64,000 nt of DNA from positions 620,001 to 684,000 of the forward strand of contig NZ_SLWS01000007.1 in assembly GCF_004345645.1 (NCBI RefSeq), in the 5' to 3' direction. The first letter of the stretch is position 1, and every line of letters starts with the position of its first letter. Shown piece after piece: positions 43,691 to 52,623 of this stretch. The position numbers and the translations under genes were made by a program. Below the pieces are notes generated by a model that was not told the origin of the DNA, did not search any database, and was given only the letters and a program-made list of their open reading frames with translations. Source of the DNA: Actinocrispum wychmicini (GTDB lineage Bacteria; Actinomycetota; Actinomycetes; Mycobacteriales; Pseudonocardiaceae).

Positions 43691-44062
43691 ATGACCAACG
43701 ACCCGCTCGACCGTCTCCGGGCCACCTGTCTTGCGTTACCCGAGGTCATCGAGAAACTGAACCACGGAATGCCGTCGTGGGTGATCCGACGCAAAACCGT
43801 GGTCCAGTTCTACGACGGGCCGCAACGCGGCGAGGATCTCATCGGGATGTGGGCGCCGGCTCCGCCCGGGGTGCTGGAAGCCCAGGTCGCCCAGGAGCCG
43901 GACCGGTTCTACCAGCCGCCGTACGGCGGGGTCGGCTGGCTCGGCGTGCGGCTGGACCGCGACCCGGACTGGGCCGAGGTGACCTCGATCGTCGAGGAGG
44001 CGTACCGGCTGGTGGCGCCGAACCGGCTGGTGGCACGGTTGAACGCGGGGTCGTCAGCGTAG
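43691..44062 (+). CDS. YjbR/MmcQ-family protein
   Basis: The 123-residue protein contains the CyaY-like fold signature of the MmcQ/YjbR family (CLALPEVIEKLNHGMPSWVIRRKTVVQF). Function is unknown, though DNA-binding has been proposed for relatives. An AATAGG sequence directly before the ATG suggests a leaderless start. Its 3' end overlaps the convergent methyltransferase gene by 9 bp. Probably unrelated to the biosynthetic pathway. Confidence 0.88.
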   Translation: MTNDPLDRLRATCLALPEVIEKLNHGMPSWVIRRKTVVQFYDGPQRGEDLIGMWAPAPPGVLEAQVAQEPDRFYQPPYGGVGWLGVRLDRDPDWAEVTSIVEEAYRLVAPNRLVARLNAGSSA

Positions 44063-44734
44063 TTCCAGGAGCTGGAATTCGAGCGTTGTGGCCGGGTCGA
44101 CCTGCCGGCTTTCCGAACGGACGACCACGGGTTCGAGGCCGGCGTGCGCACAGAATCGCTTGAGAAGCGCGAAGTTGCCGATGGTGCTGAAGCCGAGCAT
44201 CACCCGTCCGCCGCGCGCCAGGTGCGCCGGCGCCTGTTCGACGAATTGCCGGTGCGTGCGGTAGCTCGGGTCGAAGAACGCGTGATGCAGATCCGTCTCG
44301 TTGACGAAATCGTCGGGCGCTTCGGCGAAATTCGAATTCCAGTAGATCAGGTCGAACTCCTCGGCCGGATCCAGTGCGGAGAACAGGTCGCTGTGCAGGA
44401 CTCGAACGCGGTCTTCGACACCGTGCCGCGCGACATTGAGCCGGGTGTTCGCGACGGCCGCGGTGCTGACGTCCAGCGCGGTGACCGCACGGCAGCCGGA
44501 CAGGGCCGCGGTCACCGCGGTCACGCCCGTACCCGAACCGACTTCCAGGAACGCGCCGCCGGCCGGATACGGCAGCCAGGTCGAGAACAGCGCCGTGACC
44601 GGGGTCTGTGCCGGGCTGAACACCCCGTCGAGCAGGTCCCAGTCCCGACCGAGCAAGCTGAACGTGCTCGGCGGGCTATCGGTCAGGTGCCGTCGCAGCA
44701 GGGCTTGCCCGCGCTGGAATCCCGTGTCGTCCAT
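44054..44734 (-). CDS. HemK/PrmC-like methyltransferase of the kynurenine block
   Basis: This 226-residue class I methyltransferase has the SAM motif FLEVGSGTGVTAVTAAL near residue 62. The catalytic-loop position that is NPPY/F in N-methyltransferases of the HemK group reads NSNF (IYWNSNFAEAPDD), suggesting altered chemistry. It is 1 bp downstream of the formamidase-like gene and probably methylates the tryptophan-derived intermediate; in 4-methyl-3-hydroxyanthranilate pathways a C-methyltransferase sits in the comparable position. That role is inference. Confidence 0.82.
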   Translation of the reverse strand: MDDTGFQRGQALLRRHLTDSPPSTFSLLGRDWDLLDGVFSPAQTPVTALFSTWLPYPAGGAFLEVGSGTGVTAVTAALSGCRAVTALDVSTAAVANTRLNVARHGVEDRVRVLHSDLFSALDPAEEFDLIYWNSNFAEAPDDFVNETDLHHAFFDPSYRTHRQFVEQAPAHLARGGRVMLGFSTIGNFALLKRFCAHAGLEPVVVRSESRQVDPATTLEFQLLELR

Positions 44735-44735
44735 G

Positions 44736-45476
44736 TCATCGCTCCACGAACGCGAGCACGCGCGTCGGACTGCCCGATCCGCGCACGATCGGCAACGGAC
44801 CCGCGATCACCACCGCGCCGACAGGCGGCAACAGCGCCAGGTTGCGCAGCTGTGTCAGGCCGTACTTGCCGGCGCCGTGCAGGTACCAGTGGCACGGGTA
44901 GGGCTGGTCGAACTCACCGGCCAGCCCCGCGTCGGTCCCCACGGTCTCCACACCTAGGCCCGCCAACGGGGTCTCCTCGGCCAGCCAGCGCGCGCAGTCC
45001 GGCGCCACCCCGGGGGTGTGCCGGTCGCCCTGCCGGGGCTCCCAGCCGGTGCGGTAAAGCAGCCAGCCGCCGTCAGGCAGAGCGCCGTGCTCGTCCTGCC
45101 ACCGCTCGACATGCTCCCGGCGCAGCAGGAAGTCCGGGTCGCGGGCGACGTGGTCGGACATGTCCAGCACGGCCGCCGGACCGACCAGACGGGCCGGCGG
45201 CACCTGCGAGACGTCGTGCGACTCCTTGCCGGACAGCCAGTGCACGGGCGCGTCGAAGTGGGTTCCGGTGTGTTCGGACAGCCTGATGTTGTTCCAGTAC
45301 ACCGTCGGTCCGGCACCGTCGTAGTAGCTGATGACCTTGCGGGAGAACGCCCACGGCTGCCCCCGTTCGGGCGGCAGCTCGATGATCGGGGTCTGTTCGG
45401 ACAGCGGTGTGGTGAGGTCGACGACCTCGACCGCGCCACTGCGCAGCCCGGCCACCAGTGCCGCGAGAACGGCCAT
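44736..45476 (-). CDS. Cyclase-family hydrolase, kynurenine formamidase-like
   Basis: The 246-residue metal-dependent hydrolase of the KynB/cyclase family carries the defining HTGTHFDAPVHW motif, whose His and Asp residues bind zinc. KynB hydrolyses N-formylkynurenine to kynurenine, exactly the step needed after the tryptophan dioxygenase encoded in the same operon. The ATG at 45476 is preferred because GGAAGG lies 8 nt upstream; a GTG three codons earlier overlaps the hydroxylase stop. Confidence 0.87.
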   Translation of the reverse strand: MAVLAALVAGLRSGAVEVVDLTTPLSEQTPIIELPPERGQPWAFSRKVISYYDGAGPTVYWNNIRLSEHTGTHFDAPVHWLSGKESHDVSQVPPARLVGPAAVLDMSDHVARDPDFLLRREHVERWQDEHGALPDGGWLLYRTGWEPRQGDRHTPGVAPDCARWLAEETPLAGLGVETVGTDAGLAGEFDQPYPCHWYLHGAGKYGLTQLRNLALLPPVGAVVIAGPLPIVRGSGSPTRVLAFVER

Positions 45477-45481
45477 CGGAG

Positions 45482-47071
45482 TCACCTTCCAACGCTTGAG
45501 GGTTGCCTCGCCACACCCGCCGCGTGCTCAAGTGCGACGGCCAGGCTCGTGTCGAGTCCTCCTCGGGCGGCGAGGTGACCGTCCGGCCGGGCCAGCCACC
45601 ACACCGGAGCGTCCGTGCCGCCGTAGGCCGCGGCCAGCCGGTCGTCCTCGGCCACCGCGACGGTGACGTCTGGGGGCGCGGGCACGTCCGTGGGCAGGAC
45701 GGCCACCAACCCAACCGGAACGGGCCACGAACGCGTCACCATCCGGGCCAGCTCGTCCGTGTTCCTGGCGAAGAGCAGAGCGACGAACCGGTCCCCGAGC
45801 AGTTCACGCAACCGGGTCCGCACGCCGTCGACGAGCAGCCAGCCGTCCGGCGCGAACGCACCGAGCACCGGATGTCCTTTTTGGACTATCGGGGAGTCGG
45901 TGTACGTGTACGGCTCGGCCATCTTGCCACTGTTGACGTAACGCCGGGCGATCCCCAGCGACTGCGACAACGACAACAGAACCGCCCGCGCCCATCGACG
46001 CATCCGGTTGGGCGGCACCATGAACTTCAAGGTCGCCTCGGTGACGCGCAGGTTCTCCCGTGCCGCCGCGTGCCGTTCGACGTGGTACGTCTCCAGCAGA
46101 TCCGCGCCGGCGTGGCCGGCCAGCACGAACGCGAGCTTCCAGGCCAGGTTGTCGGCGTCCTGGATGCCGCTGTTCATGCCACGCGAACCGTACGGCGGCA
46201 GGGCGTGCGCGGCGTCGCCGGCCAGCAGCACCCGGCCCACCCGGAACCGGTCGACCACCCGCTGGTGGAAGCGGTACGTGCTGACCCAGTCCACTTCGTA
46301 CGGGATGTCCCCGATGACCGCGCGCACCCGTTGGTCGAACCGGCCGTCGGCGCGTTCCGCGGCGATGTCCGCGTCCGGCGGCAACTGCCAGTCGATCCGC
46401 CAGATGTCGTCCGGCTGCGGGTGCATCACGAGCTGACGGCCGGGGTTGAACACCGGGTCGTAGTGGAAGTGGCGTTCCCGCGCCAGCGGCAGCTTCGCGC
46501 GGATGTCGGTGATCAGGAACCGGTCGCCGTGCGTGTACCCGGTCCACGCCACGCCCAGCTCGTCCCGCAGTCCACTTCGGACGCCGTCACAGCCGACCAG
46601 GTAACTGAACCGTCGGTCCACTTCGCCGTCCGCGGTCCGCACGCGGACCGTCACCGAGTCCGCGTCCTGGGTCAGTGCGGTCACCCGGTGGCCTCGGCGC
46701 AGGTCGCACAGTGGTTCGGCGGCCACCGCCGCGGTCAGCACCTGCTCGACGCGGTGCTGGGAGATGTTCACGAACGGGCCGAAGCCGAGCCCGCCCTGGT
46801 AGCGGGCGGCGCGGATCTCCTGGTTGCGCACGTATGTCCGGGCGACCGTCCACGTCACCCCCTCGTCCGCGAGGGTCCGCGCACAGCCGACCTTGTCCAG
46901 GACCTCCAGCACGTCCCCCTGCACCAGGCACGCCTTGGAGCCCTGCTTGACCAGTTCGGGGTCGGCTTCCAGCAGCACGCTGGGCACGCCCAGGCCGGCC
47001 AGCCGCAGCGCGGTCACCAGGCCGACCGGGCCGGCGCCGACGATGCCCACCGGGGCGTCGATCTCGGTCAT
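45482..47071 (-). CDS. FAD-dependent aromatic hydroxylase of the kynurenine block
   Basis: This is a 529-residue class A flavoprotein monooxygenase. GIVGAGPVGLVTALRLAGLG binds FAD, VGCDGVRSGLRDELG is the DG motif and LLAGDAAHALPPYGSRGMNSGIQDADNLAWKL the GD motif. A C-terminal thioredoxin-like domain, as in MhpA and 3-hydroxyphenylpropionate hydroxylases, is present. In context it probably hydroxylates kynurenine, anthranilate or tryptophan-derived aromatic carbon, replacing the classical kynurenine 3-monooxygenase. It overlaps the TDO-like gene by 4 bp. Confidence 0.92.
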   Translation of the reverse strand: MTEIDAPVGIVGAGPVGLVTALRLAGLGVPSVLLEADPELVKQGSKACLVQGDVLEVLDKVGCARTLADEGVTWTVARTYVRNQEIRAARYQGGLGFGPFVNISQHRVEQVLTAAVAAEPLCDLRRGHRVTALTQDADSVTVRVRTADGEVDRRFSYLVGCDGVRSGLRDELGVAWTGYTHGDRFLITDIRAKLPLARERHFHYDPVFNPGRQLVMHPQPDDIWRIDWQLPPDADIAAERADGRFDQRVRAVIGDIPYEVDWVSTYRFHQRVVDRFRVGRVLLAGDAAHALPPYGSRGMNSGIQDADNLAWKLAFVLAGHAGADLLETYHVERHAAARENLRVTEATLKFMVPPNRMRRWARAVLLSLSQSLGIARRYVNSGKMAEPYTYTDSPIVQKGHPVLGAFAPDGWLLVDGVRTRLRELLGDRFVALLFARNTDELARMVTRSWPVPVGLVAVLPTDVPAPPDVTVAVAEDDRLAAAYGGTDAPVWWLARPDGHLAARGGLDTSLAVALEHAAGVARQPSSVGR

Positions 47072-48300
47072 CGCGTCCTCGCCCTTTCGTCGACCGCGCG
47101 GAACACCGGGATGTCCCGGACGGCCTTGAGGTACGGAGTGCCTTCGGTGTAGCCGGTGCCGGTTGCCTCGCCGAGCATCCGCACGGCCAGCCGGTAGTGG
47201 GTCCGCCGCCAGCGCGTCAACGCACCGGCGAACCCGCTCATCGCCTTGCCCAGCCTGCGGTGGTCCGACTCGCTGAGTTCGCCCGTCTCGCGGACATAGC
47301 AGTAGACCTCGTCGAGCGTGGTCTGGCCGACCAGGACGCGCAGCCGCACGTCCGGCGTGGACTCGTAGGCGGCCGAGTCGATCCGGTCCGGGTCGGGCCG
47401 CCGGCACAACGACTCGACCAGCTTGTAGTTCTGCGACTGGATGGCGCTGGCGCCCTCGGTGAACTGGCGGAACGTGCGGAACGACTCCACCTGCATGGTG
47501 GCCAGCACGGAGAACAGCGGGGCGGACTCGTGCAGCGCGGCCTCCGAGGCGTTCAGAAAGCCGATCGCCTGGTCGACCTCGCCCCGAGGCAACGCCGTGA
47601 TGACCCCGCGCAGGTGCGTGGCCAGCAACGAGAACGTGGTCTCGAACGCTTGTAGGACACGTAAGAACAGGTATTCGTCGTGGGCCGTGTAGACGGGCAG
47701 CATGCTGAGTTCCAGCGCCTGGCGTTCGGTCACGGACATGTCCGCGCGGACCGCCGAGCACGCCTGGCGGGTGAGGTCGGCCGGGTCCGTGGCGGTCAGG
47801 TCGGAGTCCAGCGACATCCGGGCCAGTCCCGGCCGCATGACGCGCACCCCGTGCTTGTACCGCTTGCGGATCAGCCCGGCCGGCGGTCGCATCCGCGGCA
47901 GCAGACCGGTCCGCCCTTCGGCCTTGGCCAGTTCGAAGGCCAGCGCGTCAGCCACGATCTGGGTGGTGATCCGGTCACACCGGGCGCGGGCGAACGGCGC
48001 CTGCTCGACCGGGTCGTCCGCGCCGGGCAGCTGCAACAGCGGCAGGGCCAGGTAGCTGGAGTAGTCGTAGCGGTCGTCCGGCTTGTCCAGCACCGTGTCC
48101 AAAAAGGACACAAGGGTGCGCAGTCGGGGCCACGGGCCACTCATCGTCGACAGCCGGGCGCGGGCCGCGGCGAGCAGATCGATCAGTTCCCGCGACACGA
48201 AGTGCTTGCCGACGCAGTGGTACTCGCGCAACACGGCGCCGTACGGGAACGTCATCAGGTCGGGTTGACGCAACCAGGACTTCAGCTCAGCTGTGGGCAC
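47068..48300 (-). CDS. Large tryptophan-dioxygenase-superfamily protein
   Basis: The C-terminal half of this 410-residue protein aligns by motif with tryptophan 2,3-dioxygenase: HDEYLFLRVLQAFETTFSLL matches the first-helix HDE/QAYELWFK block. VESFRTFRQFTEGASAIQSQNYKL matches the FRxxLxxASGFQS block, and WRRTHYRLAVRMLG carries the heme-ligand histidine. The first roughly 170 residues are an extension without a recognised family. Relatives outside primary metabolism perform other heme-dependent oxidations of tryptophan-like substrates. It starts with GTG, 12 bp after the PLP-enzyme gene. Confidence 0.82.
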   Translation of the reverse strand: MPTAELKSWLRQPDLMTFPYGAVLREYHCVGKHFVSRELIDLLAAARARLSTMSGPWPRLRTLVSFLDTVLDKPDDRYDYSSYLALPLLQLPGADDPVEQAPFARARCDRITTQIVADALAFELAKAEGRTGLLPRMRPPAGLIRKRYKHGVRVMRPGLARMSLDSDLTATDPADLTRQACSAVRADMSVTERQALELSMLPVYTAHDEYLFLRVLQAFETTFSLLATHLRGVITALPRGEVDQAIGFLNASEAALHESAPLFSVLATMQVESFRTFRQFTEGASAIQSQNYKLVESLCRRPDPDRIDSAAYESTPDVRLRVLVGQTTLDEVYCYVRETGELSESDHRRLGKAMSGFAGALTRWRRTHYRLAVRMLGEATGTGYTEGTPYLKAVRDIPVFRAVDERARTR

Positions 48301-48312
48301 GGGACGACCTAC

Positions 48313-49452
48313 CTACCACTCGGCTCGTGATCGGTTGTTGTTGGCGCCGGCGCGGCGGTACTCGCCGACGGTGTCGCAGAGCGCGGCCACATCCTCGGTG
48401 TTGTTGTAGTAGTGGAACGACACCCGGACCACGTCGCCGCGCGGGCTGACGACGATGTCGCGCTCGGCCAGGTGCCGCGTCAACCCGGCCGGGGCGGGAT
48501 CGACCAGCCCGATGTGCGCGCCCCGCTGCTCCGCCGGTGGCGCGGACACCCGCTCACCCTGGCCGGTGAGCCGCTCGACGGCCAGTTCGGCCAGGTCCAG
48601 CACGTGCGCCCGGACGTTGGTCAGGTCGACCGCGTCCAGCAGGCGCAGCCCGGCGTTGGCCGCGTAGCACGCGGGTACCGCCGGCGTGCCCGTCTGGAAC
48701 CTGGTCGCGGCCCGCGGAAAGTCCAGCATCCGCGGGTCGAACGAGAACGGGTCGGCGCGGCCGAACCACCCGGTCAGCTCGGGGTCGCGGTCGAGCACGT
48801 CCGGCGAACGCACGTACAGGAACGCCACCCCGGGCATGCCGAGCAGGTATTTCATCGTGCCGGCCACCAGGAAGTCGCAGTCCAACTCGGTCACGTCCAC
48901 CGGCTGCACGCCGACCGCCTGATAGGCGTCGACGAACACGTGCGCCCCGCACTCGTGGGCGCTGCGCGCCAACTCGGCCACCGGCATCCGGTACGAGTGC
49001 TGGTAGGTGACCAGCGGCACAGACACCAGCCTGGTCCGCCGGTCCAGCAGGTCCAGGTACGTTTCGCCGTCGTCGGCGTGCACCACCTCGGCTCCCCGTT
49101 GCCGTTGCGCCAGCCAGACCTGGGTGATGGACGGGAACTCACCCGTCGTGGTGAGCACCCGCGGCCGACCTACCCAGTCCATTGTGGACGCGATCTGGTA
49201 CGCGCCGACGGACGCGTTCGGCATCAGCGCGATCTGCTCGGGGTCGGCGCCGATCAGCGCCGCGAACCGGCGCCGCGCCTGTTCGACCTGTTCCTCGAAC
49301 CGCGGCCACGCCTGCGGACCGGCGGCCATGTCGGCCAGCAACTGCCGGATCGCCGCGTCCAGCTCGACCGACCGGGCACCCAGGCTGCAGCTGGCCAGGT
49401 GGACGTGCTGGCCGAGAGTCGGGAAGAGCCCGCGGAACTCGCCGGCCTTCAT
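48313..49452 (-). CDS. Class V aminotransferase-fold PLP enzyme, kynureninase-like role
   Basis: The 379-residue PLP enzyme has HVFVDAYQAVGVQPVDV (PLP-binding Asp) and the Schiff-base Lys201 in VAGTMKYLLGMPGVAFLYV. It belongs to the superfamily containing kynureninase and cysteine desulfurase; the lysine loop looks more like the desulfurase/epimerase branch than a textbook kynureninase. Its position between two dioxygenases and with a formamidase-like gene suggests it cleaves kynurenine or a modified kynurenine to an anthranilate. The start overlaps the TDO stop (ATGA). Confidence 0.85.
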   Translation of the reverse strand: MKAGEFRGLFPTLGQHVHLASCSLGARSVELDAAIRQLLADMAAGPQAWPRFEEQVEQARRRFAALIGADPEQIALMPNASVGAYQIASTMDWVGRPRVLTTTGEFPSITQVWLAQRQRGAEVVHADDGETYLDLLDRRTRLVSVPLVTYQHSYRMPVAELARSAHECGAHVFVDAYQAVGVQPVDVTELDCDFLVAGTMKYLLGMPGVAFLYVRSPDVLDRDPELTGWFGRADPFSFDPRMLDFPRAATRFQTGTPAVPACYAANAGLRLLDAVDLTNVRAHVLDLAELAVERLTGQGERVSAPPAEQRGAHIGLVDPAPAGLTRHLAERDIVVSPRGDVVRVSFHYYNNTEDVAALCDTVGEYRRAGANNNRSRAEW

Positions 49453-50168
49453 GTCGACACCCCCGCCGGTCGGCCGCCCATCGGGCCGGTGTCGGTCAGT
49501 TCGCCGCGCACCCGCCACAACTCGGGGAAGAACCGGTACGTGACGAGTTTGGCCAACGAGTCCACCGCGTTCCCCTGGGTGCCGACCGACCCGTGGCCGA
49601 GAATCCGGGTCGCCATCTTGTAGTGGGAGGCCCGCCACAGCGAGACGCGTTCGTCCCAGTCGATCAACGCCTCGGCCAGCCGGCGCTCGGCGCTGTCGGC
49701 CTCGGCGCGGTAGACCTCGACGAGATCCGTGCCGCACCGGGCCACCAGGCTGGCAAAGACCTGGCCGATCCGTCGGCCGTGCCACCGGATCCCCCGCCAG
49801 CCCGGCGAATCCGCGCCGGAGCCGTGGCCGAGAACCGTTCTGATCGTCTGGAAGTCCCACGGGGACAGGTGTCGCATCATCTCCAACTGGCCGGTCACCA
49901 GCTGCACGCTGAGCGAGGCGCGGCCGACCAGCCGGGCCGCGGTGTCAAGTTCTCCCGAGGCGATCCGGTCGGTCGCCTCGCCCAGTTCCGCGCAGGCCAG
50001 TTTCAGCCAGAGCTCGGTCGACTGGTGGACGACCTGGAACAGCAGCTCGTCCCGGTGTACCACCTGGTCGGGCCGCCGCTGCAAGGCCAACAGCGCATCG
50101 GTGCGCATGTACCTCGCGTAGTCGTCAGCGCCCTCGCCGGGCAGCACCTGTTGCGAATAGTCCGTCAT
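49449..50168 (-). CDS. Tryptophan 2,3-dioxygenase
   Basis: This 239-residue heme dioxygenase shows the complete TDO signature: DELLFQVVHQSTELWLKL (active-site His and substrate pocket), MMRHLSPWDFQTIRTVLGHGSG, and WRASHYKMATRILG with the heme-ligand His followed by GTQGN. It opens the indole ring of L-tryptophan to N-formylkynurenine. It is the first gene of the minus-strand operon ending at 44054 and is slightly shorter than typical bacterial TDO. Dedicated supply of kynurenine for the cluster product is the likely purpose. Confidence 0.93.
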   Translation of the reverse strand: MTDYSQQVLPGEGADDYARYMRTDALLALQRRPDQVVHRDELLFQVVHQSTELWLKLACAELGEATDRIASGELDTAARLVGRASLSVQLVTGQLEMMRHLSPWDFQTIRTVLGHGSGADSPGWRGIRWHGRRIGQVFASLVARCGTDLVEVYRAEADSAERRLAEALIDWDERVSLWRASHYKMATRILGHGSVGTQGNAVDSLAKLVTYRFFPELWRVRGELTDTGPMGGRPAGVST

Positions 50169-50323
50169 AGCAAAGACTCTCCGACAGCCACAGGTGGACA
50201 GTCACAACAGGAAACTAACTTGGCCGACTATCAATCGAGTCTCACCGTTTCCCGGACCGGTTGCCCGTACCGTGCCGGGTGGGCAGCATGGGCCGCACAT
50301 GAGTCACACATTCGGGAGATACC

Positions 50324-51703
50324 GTGTCGGCAGCCCGAAAGATCCTGCTTCTGCTCGCGACGATGTCGCTGGCGACGCCCAGCCCGGCCGCGCAAGCGGA
50401 GCCGCCATCAGTGTCCGAAGAGGACGTTTCGTTTCCCGCGGCGGACATCACGTTGCAAGGCACCGTGTTCGCACCGCCGGCCGACGGGCAGCGCCACCCC
50501 GCGATGGTTCTCGTTCCCGGCGCCGGGCCGGAACCGTCCCGGACCCAGATCCGGTCGTTCATGGCCCCGTTGACGCGCGCCGGGATCGTCGCGCTCGTGC
50601 CACACCGGCGCACGGTCGGCTACTCGGTGACCGAGCGGTCGTACACCCAACTGGCCGACGACACACTGGCCGCCGTCCAGGTGCTCCGGGCGCGGGCGGA
50701 CGTCGACCCGGGACGCGTCGGCCTGTGGGGCGCGAGCGAGGGCGCGTGGGTGACGCCATTGGCGGCGGCCCGTTCGTCCGAGATCAGCTTCCTGGTGCTG
50801 ATCTCCGCCAGCGGCGTGCCCCCGGCCCAGCAAACCGCCTGGGAGTTGACGAACACCCTGCGCCGCGACGGCGTTTCCGGCTCGATGGCGGAACACTTGC
50901 CAGTCAAGGGAGTCCGGCTGGTGGCCGGGCTCGGCCAGTTCCCCGAGGCCGACTACGACACGGTTCCGGCACTGGAACGGGTCCGTCAGCCGGTGCTGGC
51001 GGTGTGGGGCGCGCAGGACCACACGGTTCCGCCGGCGGAGTCGATGTCGATCGTCCGGAACGCGTTGGACCGCGCCGGAAACCGCGACTACGCGTTGAAG
51101 GTGTTCCCAGGAGTGGGCCACGCCCTGTCCCGCGCGGGCGACGACTTCGAGAACGCGACCCAAGTCGTCCCGGAGTTCTTCGACATGGTGGACAACTGGG
51201 TGAACAGCCACCCCGCCGGCGTGAGCGTCGACCCACCACCTCCCGAGGACCGCGCCAGCGTGCCCGTCACATCTGACAACTGGTACGAATCCACTTGGTC
51301 GCAAGCCATGTGGCTGGTTCTGTTCGTGGCCGCCTTCGCCGGGTACCTCGGCGTCGCCGGCTGGCGCAAGCTGCGCCACCGCTCCACGCGTCCGCCGGTG
51401 CGTTGGCCGGCCCGGGTGCTGGCGGTCACCGGCCTGCTCGTGCCGTTGGCGTTGCTCGGTTACGTGGTCACAGTCCTGCTCACCCGCTCGGCCGGGGGCG
51501 TTGTCGCGGGCTTCGCCGTGCCGTTCCTGGCGATCCGGGTGCTCGCCGTCGTCGCGCTCGTCGCGGCGGTCGCACTGGCCGTCACATGGTGGCGGCGACG
51601 TACGGAAGTCCTTGGCGGCGAACGTGTCCGCCTCGGCCTGCTGCTGGCCGGCGGGCTGGCCCTGGTGCCGTGGACGGTCTACTGGGGTCTGCTGGCCCTC
51701 TGA
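50324..51703 (+). CDS. Alpha/beta hydrolase with C-terminal membrane segments
   Basis: This 459-residue protein has an N-terminal signal-like segment, an alpha/beta hydrolase domain with the nucleophile Ser138 in GLWGASEGAW, an Asp in AVWGAQDHTVPP and a His in VFPGVGHALS. A C-terminal region contains at least four hydrophobic stretches. The combination of an exported hydrolase domain and a polytopic tail is uncommon and suggests a membrane-bound enzyme acting outside the cytoplasm. GTG start at 50324 behind GGGAGAT. It is divergent from the TDO operon; a role in product activation or self-resistance is possible. Confidence 0.82.
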   Translation: MSAARKILLLLATMSLATPSPAAQAEPPSVSEEDVSFPAADITLQGTVFAPPADGQRHPAMVLVPGAGPEPSRTQIRSFMAPLTRAGIVALVPHRRTVGYSVTERSYTQLADDTLAAVQVLRARADVDPGRVGLWGASEGAWVTPLAAARSSEISFLVLISASGVPPAQQTAWELTNTLRRDGVSGSMAEHLPVKGVRLVAGLGQFPEADYDTVPALERVRQPVLAVWGAQDHTVPPAESMSIVRNALDRAGNRDYALKVFPGVGHALSRAGDDFENATQVVPEFFDMVDNWVNSHPAGVSVDPPPPEDRASVPVTSDNWYESTWSQAMWLVLFVAAFAGYLGVAGWRKLRHRSTRPPVRWPARVLAVTGLLVPLALLGYVVTVLLTRSAGGVVAGFAVPFLAIRVLAVVALVAAVALAVTWWRRRTEVLGGERVRLGLLLAGGLALVPWTVYWGLLAL

Positions 51704-51729
51704 TTACGTTTTGTGGAAGGAGAAAGAGA

Positions 51730-52578
51730 ATGACGACGACCGAAGTCCCCACCGGGGTCGGCCGGACCGCGATCCTGGTGTCCTGGATCCGGTCGGCCGA
51801 GGCCGCCCGCCCGGACGCGCTGTTCCACGACCGCTTCGCCGACGAGGTGCTCGCCGAACTGGCCGAGGCGCCGGACACCGGCGAACTGGTGGCCGCCCTC
51901 CGCGGGTCGAGCCCGTTGGCCGAGCAGCTGCGCAGCCCGCGGTTCTCGTTCATCGCGATCCGGACCCGGTACTTCGACGACCGCCTGATCACCGCGATGC
52001 ACCGGGGAGTGCGCCAGGTGGTCAGCCTCGCGGCCGGCCTGGACGGCCGTACCGTCCGCCTGCACTGTCCCCCCGGCACCCACTGGTACGAAGTGGACCT
52101 ACCGGTGATGACGGCGTTCAAAGAACATCTGTTGACCCGGTCGAACCTGACACCGACATGTACCCGCGTCGGCGTCACCGCCGACCTGACCGGCGACTGG
52201 ACCGCCGAACTGCGCGCCGCCGGCTTCGACCCGACCCTGCCGACCGCCTGGCTGATCGAAGGCCTGCTGATGTACCTGACCCCAGCGGCCGGCAACCAGC
52301 TGGTGGCCCAAGTGACCGACCTGTCGGTGCCGGGCAGTGAACTGTTGGTGGAGCACCTGTCGGCGCACTCACTCGCGACGCCACAGGCACCACTGCGGGA
52401 CGTGGTCGAGTCCCAGGGCGCGCAATGGCTGTCCGCCCGGGACGACCTGGCCGACTGGCTCGGCGGCCACGGCTGGCGCACCGACACACACGCCAACAAC
52501 GACCCCGCCATCAGCTACGGCCGCGCGATCCCAGGAGACGGGGAGACGTGGCTCTGGCTGGCCGACGGCCTGCGGTGA
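51730..52578 (+). CDS. LCMT/PPM-family class I methyltransferase
   Basis: The 282-residue methyltransferase belongs to the leucine-carboxyl-methyltransferase-like family common in actinomycetes. It shows TAILVSWIRSAEAARPDALFHDRFADE at the N-terminus, QVVSLAAGLDGRTVRL (SAM motif) and HWYEVDLPVMTAFKEHLL. Members methylate carboxylates or hydroxyls of secondary metabolites. AAGGAG precedes the ATG. It lies 26 bp after the hydrolase gene, so the two form an operon that ends at the hairpin 52588-52623. Confidence 0.9.
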   Translation: MTTTEVPTGVGRTAILVSWIRSAEAARPDALFHDRFADEVLAELAEAPDTGELVAALRGSSPLAEQLRSPRFSFIAIRTRYFDDRLITAMHRGVRQVVSLAAGLDGRTVRLHCPPGTHWYEVDLPVMTAFKEHLLTRSNLTPTCTRVGVTADLTGDWTAELRAAGFDPTLPTAWLIEGLLMYLTPAAGNQLVAQVTDLSVPGSELLVEHLSAHSLATPQAPLRDVVESQGAQWLSARDDLADWLGGHGWRTDTHANNDPAISYGRAIPGDGETWLWLADGLR

Positions 52579-52587
52579 AAGCTGGAC

Positions 52588-52623
52588 GTGAACGCCCGGC
52601 GCCCTCGGGCGCCGGGCGTTCAC
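52588..52623 (+). terminator. Strong hairpin terminator
   Basis: GTGAACGCCCGGCGCCC and its exact reverse complement form a perfect 17-bp stem around a TC loop, starting 9 bp after the methyltransferase stop. It should terminate the hydrolase-methyltransferase transcript. Confidence 0.9.

Noticed and set aside
48313..49452. Direct label of kynureninase
   Set aside because: The PLP-lysine loop resembles cysteine desulfurase/epimerase-type class V enzymes; role kept as inference.
44054..50168. Naming the cluster an actinomycin or pyrrolobenzodiazepine cluster
   Set aside because: The kynurenine steps match 4-methyl-3-hydroxyanthranilate supply, but the characteristic multimodular NRPS genes are absent from the window.
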